This document shows positions 1 through 5,506 of a stretch of DNA of 7,931 bases, piece by piece (the stretch's first letter is position 1; every line of letters starts with the position of its first letter). The notes under the pieces are model-generated. The model searched no databases, was not told the DNA's origin, and saw only the letters and a program-made list of their open reading frames with translations. Source of the stretch: an uncultured Collinsella sp. (lineage in GTDB: Bacteria > Actinomycetota > Coriobacteriia > Coriobacteriales > Coriobacteriaceae); contig CATYHY010000059.1 of assembly GCA_958407085.1 (NCBI GenBank), forward strand, positions 1 to 7,931, written 5' to 3'. A program made the position numbers and the translations under genes.

Positions 1-143
1 CTGCCTGCCAGGTGCTGCCGAGCGAGGGCCGTCCCGTCGACCCCGAGCTTTCGCGTGCCCGTCTGGCCGCTTGCGATGCCGTCCGCGTGACGCTCGCCCT
101 GGTGCTCACCCTTGTTGGTGTCTCCGCTCCCGAGCAGATGTAA
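1..143 (+). CDS. argS: Arginyl-tRNA synthetase, C-terminal end (partial)
   Basis: This is the 3' end of a gene that begins before the window. The reading frame starts at base 3 and runs 46 codons to TAA at 141-143. The translated tail contains LSRARLAACDAVRVTLALVL and ends LVGVSAPEQM. It matches the last helices of the DALR anticodon-binding domain of class I arginyl-tRNA synthetases, which typically end in a 'GLxLLGVxAPExM' pattern. The enzyme charges tRNA-Arg with arginine in the cytoplasm. A clear intrinsic terminator follows about 46 bases after the stop, so argS is not co-transcribed with rho. The catalytic domain lies outside the window, so its integrity cannot be judged. The identification rests on the tail alone. 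Confidence 0.85.
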   Translation, partial: ACQVLPSEGRPVDPELSRARLAACDAVRVTLALVLTLVGVSAPEQM

Positions 144-189
144 TCTGCGAGTCATTTGACCGCGCAAGTTTGGTTTAACTGAGCCTTGA

Positions 190-221
190 AAGCCCGATCT
201 CCCACGGAGGTCGGGCTTTTT
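190..221 (+). terminator. Intrinsic terminator of argS
   Basis: A 13-bp GC-rich stem (190-202 with 206-218, one U-G wobble) with a 3-base loop CAC is followed by a run of T (217-221). It sits 46 bases downstream of the argS stop codon. Confidence 0.9.
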
Positions 222-265
222 GCAAACGCCGACGTATTGACGAATTTGGAACTGCTGGAAATACG

Positions 266-415
266 AAACTATGCCGGTTTACTACGATGAAATGAGAAAT
301 TCCAACCACGCCGGCTTTTCGCAAAAAAGTGCAAGGCATCTACCTGCGGTTTTCGTTCAAAAAGTTTCGGAGCGGTCGCGGTTGAGCGATTCATCGTAGT
401 AAACCGCCATAGTTT
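266..415. repeat. 150-bp foldback (MITE/ERIC-like) intergenic element
   Basis: The two ends are 25-base near-perfect inverted repeats, 266-290 and 391-415, matching at 24 of 25 positions (the mismatch is C versus G in the ATGCCGG/ATGGCGG part). The interior can also pair with itself step by step: CAACC 303-307 with GGTTG 380-384, CCG 311-313 with CGG 373-375, CTTTT 315-319 with AAAAG 360-364, and an apical stem GCAAGG 331-336 with CCTGC 343-347 around the loop CATCTA. The whole unit could therefore form one long imperfect hairpin. It contains no open reading frame, and I see no target-site duplication. Full-length foldback in an intergenic space is the pattern of non-autonomous repeats such as ERIC, RUP or MITEs. 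Whether it is multicopy cannot be seen from one window. Confidence 0.7.
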
Positions 416-499
416 TGGCGGAGGCAGTCAGATTTGTGGGTGTTAAACCAAAAAGTGCCCCTTTTGACTAGTCGTTTAAGAGCGTTCCCAATGACTAAG

Positions 500-527
500 T
501 TGCAGGTGGTTGCGGTTGTGTTACACT
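500..527 (+). promoter_or_regulatory. rho promoter
   Basis: The -35 box is TTGCAG (500-505), the spacer 16 bases, and the -10 box TACACT (522-527), preceded by TG one base away (519-520), which makes an extended -10. The transcription start would be near 534, giving a leader of about 138 bases before the rho GTG. The assignment is by pattern only. Confidence 0.6.
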
Positions 528-532
528 AACGC

Positions 533-671
533 TGCGTATATGACGCAATCATCTCGATACAGATCAATGATGTCCGTCGGTATTTGACGGAACTAGACTG
601 TTTAGCCGCCCTGAAGGTTTATGCAGGGAGCATGTGATCACAGGGCTTGAAAAGAAAGTTGAGCAAACACT
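533..671 (+). promoter_or_regulatory. Structured rho leader with possible upstream ORF
   Basis: The predicted 5' leader contains several small hairpins: TGCGT 533-537 with ACGCA 543-547, TCCGTC 573-578 with GACGGA 586-591, and CCCTG 609-613 with CAGGG 624-628. The last competes with a second pairing, GCCCTG 608-613 with CAGGGC 641-646. The palindrome TGTGATCACA lies at 633-642. A 9-codon ORF, ATG 621 to TGA 648-650 (peptide MQGACDHRA), has AAGG just upstream and ends 21 bases before the rho start. In E. coli, rho is autoregulated through its leader and preceded by a short leader peptide (rhoL), so regulation here is plausible. The link is inference. Confidence 0.4.
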
Positions 672-3227
672 GTGTCTGATCAACAGCAAGAAAACGAAAT
701 AACGACGACGCAAGCCGCTCCCGCTGCACCGGTTGCGTCGGACCAGGTCGCGGCGCCCGCGCAAACCTCGGCTCCTGAGACGCCTAAGGCTGCAACGGCT
801 GAGAAGGCCGTGCCTGCAACTGGTGAGGAGGCTGCTCCGGCAAAGCCCAAGCGTACGCGCCGCACGGTCAAGCCTGCTGCTGACGGCGAGGAGGTCACCA
901 AGCCCAAGCGCCGTACCACGCGCACGACGCGCGCCAAGCGCACCGTTGCAGCTGACTCCTCGGCGCCGATTTCCGATGAGGTCGCGCAGGCACGTGCGTT
1001 GGCGCAGATTAGCGAGGCTCAGGTGGTGCGCGCCCGCCGTCGTGCTGCCGAGCGCGAGGCCGCGGCTCTGACCGAGCTTGCAGCTCCGTCTGTGCCCGAG
1101 ACACCTGCCGCCACCGAGACCCCTGTCGCCGACCAGCCGACCGAGAAGCCGGTACCGCGCACACGCCGTCGCACGGCTGCTAAGGCCGAGCAGGTTGCCG
1201 ATCAGGTAACCCCCGAGCTCACTGAGGCTTCGGTCCGTTCCGTGGCAGGGGAGGGCACATCGCCTGTTGAGCCCGCTGCGTCTGTCGAGGCCAGCGAAGT
1301 TCCCGTTGTCGATCCGGCTTTGCGCCCGCACCGTCGCGGTCGCAAGCCCAAGGCCTTCGTCGAGGCAGAGAAGGCCGCAGCCGCAGCTGCAGCCGCTCGG
1401 GATGCTGCGGCGACCGCCGAGTCTGCAACCGCTGCCGATGCACCCGTCCAGGATGCTACGACTTCCGAGGCCGCTCCCGCCGATGCCGAGCCCGCCGACG
1501 TCCGTCCCGGTCGCAGCCGTCGCACTGCTGCTAAGCGCACGTCTAAGACTAAGGCTGCCAAGAAGGGTACGTCCGAGGATTCCGCCGAGACAACCGCCGA
1601 TGCATCGACTGATGCCGCCGAGCCCCAAGACGTCGAACGGCCTGCGTCCGAGGAGCCCAAGCGCGGTCGTAAGAAGTCCGCTAAGGCCAAGGCCGCCGAG
1701 CAGCAGGCTGATGTCGAAGCGCAGGTCGATTCCGGCGCCGAGGCCAATGACGCCGCTGCGGCCAATGTTGACGCCGCCGCAACCGAGGGTGCCGCGCCCG
1801 CCGAGGGCGAAGACGGCGCTCGCCCCAACCGTCGCCAGCACAAGCGCAATGACGACCGCAGCGACCGCAAGGACGACCGTAACAACGACCGCCGCAACCG
1901 TCAGCGCGATCGCAAGCAGCGCAATAAGGAGCGTAATGCCGCCCCCACCGAGCCCACGCTTTCGCGCGAGGAGCTCGCGGCCATGAAGGTCGCCGAGCTG
2001 CGCGAGAAGGCCAAGGAGTTCGAGATCGAGACGACCGGCAAGAAGAAGGCCGAGCTCGTCGAGGAGATCTACACCACCGCCGCAAAGGCCGAGGGTTTCC
2101 GCGATATCAAGGGCATTCTGCAGATTCGCCCGGACAGCTCCGGCATCATCCACGCCCATGGCTACATGAAGTCCAACGACGACGCCTTCGTCCCCGCCTA
2201 CCTCATTCGCTCTGCGCGTCTGCGCACGGGCGACGTCATCGAGGGCTCGCTTCGTCCTTCGCGCGGCGGCGACAAGCGCGCCGGCCTCGCCAAAATCACG
2301 ACCGTCAACGGTCTGGATCCCGAGCAGATTCGCAACCGCCCCAAGTTCGGCGACCTCACCCCGGTCTATCCTAACGAGCCGCTGCGCATGGAGCACGGCA
2401 AGGACTCCATTACCGGTCGCGCCATCGACATCGTGTCGCCGATCGGCAAGGGTCAGCGTGGCCTGATCGTGTCCCCGCCCAAGGCCGGCAAGACCACGAT
2501 CCTCAAGAAGATCTGCCAGTCTATCTCGATTAACAATCCCGAGGTGCACCTCATCTGCCTGCTCGTCGACGAGCGCCCCGAAGAGGTCACCGATATGCAG
2601 CGTTCCATCAAGGGCGAGGTTGTTGCGTCGACCTTCGATATGCCCGCCGAAAACCACACTCGCGTGGCAGAGCTCGTCATCGAGCGCGCCAAGCGCATCG
2701 TGGAGCTGGGCGGCGATGTCGTGGTGGTGCTCGACTCCATCACGCGTCTTGCCCGTGCCTACAACTTGGCGGCGCCCGCCTCAGGTCGCATCCTTTCGGG
2801 TGGCGTCGATTCGGCGGCACTGTATCCGCCCAAGCGCTTCCTGGGCGCAGCCCGCAATATCGAGAACGGTGGCTCGCTCACCATCCTGGCCTCTGCCCTC
2901 ATCGACACCGGTTCCAAGATGGACGAGGTCATCTTTGAGGAGTTCAAGGGCACCGGCAACATGGAGCTCAAGCTCGACCGCGACCTGGCCGACCGCCGCA
3001 TCTTCCCGGCTATCGACCCCGTTGCCTCCGGTACGCGTAATGAGGACCTGTTGGTCGACGAGCAGATGCGTCCGTTTGTCTTTGGCCTGCGTCGCATTCT
3101 TGCCGGCATGAACAACACCGAGCGCGCAGCCGCGTCGTTTATCAAGGGTCTTAAGGGCACCAACACCAACCAGGAGTTCCTGGTGCGTTCGGCCAAAAAA
3201 CACAGCGACTACGAGCAGACGTTCTAG
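672..3227 (+). CDS. rho: Transcription termination factor Rho with long disordered N-terminal tail
   Basis: Rho is the hexameric RNA helicase/ATPase that loads on nascent RNA and releases RNA polymerase. The start is GTG at 672: an in-frame TGA at 660-662 rules out anything much further upstream, and the ribosome site is weak. Residues 1-430 are low complexity, with Ala/Glu/Pro-rich stretches interrupted by basic clusters (about 58-67, 77-90, 120-128, 163-171, 218-227, 278-298, 329-340, 385-422). A Rho-N helical domain follows at about 431-475, then the OB-fold RNA-binding domain (about 478-560). The ATPase has Walker A PPKAGKTT (602-609), the DERPEE motif from 633, Walker B VVVVLD ending at D688, Q-loop GRILSGGVD (705-713), R-loop K749 and arginine finger R789 in SGTR. 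All catalytic positions align with E. coli at a constant offset of 423. The length (851) is about twice E. coli Rho (419) and longer than the usual actinobacterial form. Leu631 matches E. coli L208, so the bicyclomycin pocket looks unmodified there. The gene has its own promoter and terminator. Confidence 0.97.
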   Translation: MSDQQQENEITTTQAAPAAPVASDQVAAPAQTSAPETPKAATAEKAVPATGEEAAPAKPKRTRRTVKPAADGEEVTKPKRRTTRTTRAKRTVAADSSAPISDEVAQARALAQISEAQVVRARRRAAEREAAALTELAAPSVPETPAATETPVADQPTEKPVPRTRRRTAAKAEQVADQVTPELTEASVRSVAGEGTSPVEPAASVEASEVPVVDPALRPHRRGRKPKAFVEAEKAAAAAAAARDAAATAESATAADAPVQDATTSEAAPADAEPADVRPGRSRRTAAKRTSKTKAAKKGTSEDSAETTADASTDAAEPQDVERPASEEPKRGRKKSAKAKAAEQQADVEAQVDSGAEANDAAAANVDAAATEGAAPAEGEDGARPNRRQHKRNDDRSDRKDDRNNDRRNRQRDRKQRNKERNAAPTEPTLSREELAAMKVAELREKAKEFEIETTGKKKAELVEEIYTTAAKAEGFRDIKGILQIRPDSSGIIHAHGYMKSNDDAFVPAYLIRSARLRTGDVIEGSLRPSRGGDKRAGLAKITTVNGLDPEQIRNRPKFGDLTPVYPNEPLRMEHGKDSITGRAIDIVSPIGKGQRGLIVSPPKAGKTTILKKICQSISINNPEVHLICLLVDERPEEVTDMQRSIKGEVVASTFDMPAENHTRVAELVIERAKRIVELGGDVVVVLDSITRLARAYNLAAPASGRILSGGVDSAALYPPKRFLGAARNIENGGSLTILASALIDTGSKMDEVIFEEFKGTGNMELKLDRDLADRRIFPAIDPVASGTRNEDLLVDEQMRPFVFGLRRILAGMNNTERAAASFIKGLKGTNTNQEFLVRSAKKHSDYEQTF

Positions 3228-3264
3228 GTTGTCATCCACACGCGGCGATAGCCATCAATGCAAT

Positions 3265-3297
3265 AAAGGGTCGGGGCTTTGAGCCTCGGCCCTTTTC
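3265..3297 (+). terminator. Intrinsic terminator of rho, inside an outer stem
   Basis: A 14-bp stem (3265-3278 with 3282-3295, two G-U wobbles) has a 3-base loop and runs into TTTTCT. It lies 37 bases past the rho stop. A perfect 9-bp outer stem, 3242-3250 with 3300-3308, encloses the hairpin, and a T run follows at 3316-3321, so a second, larger terminator form is possible. Confidence 0.9.
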
Positions 3298-3373
3298 TAT
3301 ATCGCCGCTCCGCGCTTTTTTGACCATAAGACTGGCAAGCAGCAGGTTTCCCGTTTCAATCCGACATCGTCGC

Positions 3374-3402
3374 TTGCAATCGACGGGGCGGTTTCGCATA
3401 AT
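3374..3402 (+). promoter_or_regulatory. Promoter of the membrane protein-vanZ unit
   Basis: TTGCAA (3374-3379), a 17-base spacer and CATAAT (3397-3402) form a well-spaced sigma-70-type promoter. The start would be near 3409, leaving a leader of about 130 bases before the ATG at 3539. The interval 3300-3373 upstream shows only short inverted repeats (for example GCAAGC 3335-3340 with GCTTGC 3372-3377, which touches the -35 box) and no gene. Confidence 0.65.
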
Positions 3403-3431
3403 AGCTTTTAAGCTTCGCGACGGAAAACGCA

Positions 3432-3533
3432 GATGAAACGAACCATATACCGTTGCTTTGGGGCATAGCCCCGCTTCATCTTCTCTCGCGCAGCCAACTG
3501 AATGATGCGATTTGGGTGCTGGAAGATGGGGAG
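3432..3533 (+). promoter_or_regulatory. Leader with competing pairings over the ribosome site
   Basis: Form A: GATGAAACG (3432-3440) pairs with CGCTTCATC (3472-3480, one mismatch), and GGGGC 3460-3464 can pair with GCCCC 3468-3472 inside it. Form B: 3474-3484 pairs with 3521-3531 over 11 positions, three of them G-U, which covers the GGGG of the Shine-Dalgarno GGGGAG (3528-3533). The two forms share 3474-3480 and so exclude each other. No known riboswitch class is recognised. The regulatory role is inference from pairing alone. Confidence 0.3.
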
Positions 3534-3538
3534 AGCTC

Positions 3539-4939
3539 ATGGCTTCTTCTGATGCAACACAACGAGCAGTCCTTGCCGGACTTTCGTGCGGGATCGGCCT
3601 TGCCGCTCCCGTGGTTATGTATGCCGCGACGCTGCCGTTTTCGTCGGTGAATGAGACGGTCGTGGCGGGTGCGGTTCCCTTCGCCGTGGGCGCGGTGGCG
3701 GGCGTGGGTATCTATGCCGCCTCGCTGGGTATCTCCGAGTACCGTGCGCAGCGTGAAGAGCGTCTGTTCCAGCCCGATGCCATGGGCGGTGCCGCCAATC
3801 TCAATCAGCATCAAAGCGAGTTCAAGACCGCCTCGATTCCAGCCCAGCAGCAGGATGCGACTCCTTACGCTGCGGCTTCTGCTTCTCAGGCTCAGTCGGA
3901 GCAGTCTACCTCGGCATTCCTTTCCGGCCTGACTGGTGCGTTCCAGCGCCGTCATGCCGATGATGGTGTCCCTACCATCGCTCGAGCCGCAGATGCTATG
4001 GACGAGGACGAGGCTTGGTCCATGATCGACAGTATGCTCGACGACGATTCGCCGGTGAGCTGCGACCCTGCACACTCGCGCGACGTCTATCAAGTCGCCA
4101 TCGACGAGCTCACCAACGGCGGGCAGACCGGCTCCTTCAATCGCGACGACATCGCCGCCGCGGCGCGTGCCGTATCGGGCTCCCAGGCCGCCCCTGCGGG
4201 CAGCACTGCGGCTTTCGTGGCGCTCGTCGCCAACGCGGCAGCCAATAACGCCTACAGCGCTACCTCGGCGGACGCGAACGCTTCTGCCGACAATTCGTAC
4301 GTTGATGAAGCCATGACTGCGGACGAGGAGGCCGTTGCCGCCCGCCGTGCCGCCGAAAGCTCGCTGTGGGGCGCTCCTGCCCAGCAGCAGGCGGCTGAGG
4401 CTGCGCCGTACAATGCAAACCTCGCCAGCATGCCTATCATCTCCGGTGCCGCGGACATCGATCTCGATGACCTCGATGAGCCTGCAGCCATCACCGCATC
4501 GATTGATGCCCAAGATCGCATCGACACCGGCGACCTTCCGGACGCCTCGCTCGAGGTTGATGTCCCCATGGCTGATTACTCGGGCCACGAGGACATATGG
4601 GCCGCCGCCACCGCGATTCTGGATGAGATTGACGAGCCTGCTCCTGTTGCAGCCCCCGTTCCCGTCGCTGCCCCTCAGCCTGCTGCCCCCGCCTATGTCG
4701 GCCGTCACAGCGCTGTGTCCCCCGATGATACCGCCCGTATCTCGCGTGAGAGCATCGAGCGGGCCGAGGCTATTGCCGCCGGCATTATGGAAAACCGTCG
4801 TCACGAGCGCGTCAACCAGATCCTCGAGGAAGAGATCGAGCGCCTGCAGTCCTCAACCGCCAAGCGTACGGGCCGTGCCTATCTGAGCGTTATCGAGGGC
4901 GGTACCGCCAGCTTCGCGCCGCTCCGCGCGGAGGCATAG
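3539..4939 (+). CDS. Unrecognised membrane-anchored protein with long acidic cytoplasmic tail
   Basis: I do not recognise a family. The 466-residue product starts at ATG 3539, chosen because GGGGAG lies 5 bases upstream; a TTG at 3512 in the same frame lacks such a site. Two hydrophobic segments (about 11-34 and 41-64) are joined by a short SSVNET-type turn. Arginines flank both ends (R9; R69, R72, R75), predicting a hairpin with both termini in the cytoplasm. Residues 80-400 are rich in Ala, Ser, Gln, Asp and Glu and look largely disordered, with a Pro/Ala/Val stretch at 367-386. Two related acidic-aromatic motifs occur, around W160 and W354 ([DE]-x-W-x5-[MI]-L-D-[DE]). The C-terminal 402-440 is a probable charged helix or coiled coil (ERAEAIAAGIMENRRHERVN). 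It heads a unit with the vanZ-like gene 7 bases downstream. A scaffold or envelope-associated role is possible but not shown. Confidence 0.85.
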   Translation: MASSDATQRAVLAGLSCGIGLAAPVVMYAATLPFSSVNETVVAGAVPFAVGAVAGVGIYAASLGISEYRAQREERLFQPDAMGGAANLNQHQSEFKTASIPAQQQDATPYAAASASQAQSEQSTSAFLSGLTGAFQRRHADDGVPTIARAADAMDEDEAWSMIDSMLDDDSPVSCDPAHSRDVYQVAIDELTNGGQTGSFNRDDIAAAARAVSGSQAAPAGSTAAFVALVANAAANNAYSATSADANASADNSYVDEAMTADEEAVAARRAAESSLWGAPAQQQAAEAAPYNANLASMPIISGAADIDLDDLDEPAAITASIDAQDRIDTGDLPDASLEVDVPMADYSGHEDIWAAATAILDEIDEPAPVAAPVPVAAPQPAAPAYVGRHSAVSPDDTARISRESIERAEAIAAGIMENRRHERVNQILEEEIERLQSSTAKRTGRAYLSVIEGGTASFAPLRAEA

Positions 4940-4946
4940 CTTCTGC

Positions 4947-5396
4947 ATGGCTAAGATCAATCGAAAATGGGCGGTCGTGACCTGCCTGATGGCGCTCTTG
5001 ATCTGGGGCAATTCGCTGGTTCCCGGCTCGGGGTCGGGTTCACTGAGCCTAACGGTTATGGGAGCTATCCGCGGTTTCCTGCACGGCGTGGGACTTCCAT
5101 ATGAATGGGTGACCAACTTTGTTGTTCGCAAGTGCGCGCATTTTACCGAGTATATGGTGCTCGGCATCTTGGCAACGCACGCCTTTGATTTTGAGGGCCG
5201 GCGCACCTTTGACGTGCTGCTGCCCACGGCGGTGTTCCTGCTGCTGATTCCTTCGATCGACGAGACGATTCAGCTCTTTGTGCCGGGACGCGCCGGCATG
5301 ATCACCGATGTGATGATCGACTGCTGTGGAGCGGCAACGGGCGTTGTGCTCCGATATCTCTTACGGTCGCTGATGTGCGCCAAAAAAGCCGCCTAG
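4947..5396 (+). CDS. VanZ-family membrane protein
   Basis: This 149-residue integral membrane protein has about four hydrophobic segments (about 8-24, 34-50, 67-80 and 88-104, with a last one near 119-139). It carries the VanZ-family signatures: RKCAHFTEY (61-69), DETIQLFVPGR (105-115), and D121-x3-D125-x2-G128. VanZ proteins are named after the teicoplanin-resistance accessory protein, but most chromosomal members have no defined role beyond a link to the envelope. The ATG at 4947 is preceded by GGAGG (4930-4934), which lies inside the last codons of the upstream gene. With a 7-base gap this suggests an operon and translational coupling. No vanHAX genes are nearby, so I make no resistance call. 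The stop codon lies within the stem of the downstream terminator. Confidence 0.88.
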   Translation: MAKINRKWAVVTCLMALLIWGNSLVPGSGSGSLSLTVMGAIRGFLHGVGLPYEWVTNFVVRKCAHFTEYMVLGILATHAFDFEGRRTFDVLLPTAVFLLLIPSIDETIQLFVPGRAGMITDVMIDCCGAATGVVLRYLLRSLMCAKKAA

Positions 5397-5428
5397 GACG
5401 TATTGTTTGGTCCTAGGCGGCCTTTTTT
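5382..5428. terminator. Bidirectional terminator between convergent genes
   Basis: A 12-bp perfect stem (5388-5399 with 5410-5421) has a 10-base loop. Six A (5382-5387) precede it and six T (5423-5428) follow it, so it can work on both strands. It serves the vanZ unit on + and the fructokinase gene on -, and its left arm includes the vanZ stop codon. Confidence 0.92.
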
Positions 5429-5506
5429 AAGGGCTTATATGAGGCGTGGTGGCGTCGTTCCGTAGATCGGATTTGCCGGGCGCGCCACGCCCTGTGGGTG
5501 CGTCTG

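Noticed and set aside
633..642. TGTGATCACA as a CRP-type operator
   Set aside because: The half-sites match TGTGA/TCACA only by overlapping; the 6-base spacer of a CRP site is absent, it lies well downstream of the promoter, and it fits better as part of the leader structure.
564..2657. A 697-codon open frame on the - strand opposite rho
   Set aside because: It lies antisense to the clearly conserved rho gene, its product is low-complexity Gly/Leu/Arg/Ala with no domain, and long antisense frames are expected opposite GC-rich, biased codons.
3476..4804. A 442-codon open frame on the - strand opposite the membrane-protein gene
   Set aside because: It has no ribosome site or recognisable domain and a mirror-type composition; the + strand frame has membrane segments, a good ribosome site and an operon context.
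4947..5396. Glycopeptide-resistance function for the VanZ-like gene
   Set aside because: No vanH, vanA, vanX or regulator genes are nearby, and VanZ-family proteins are common in genomes without resistance.
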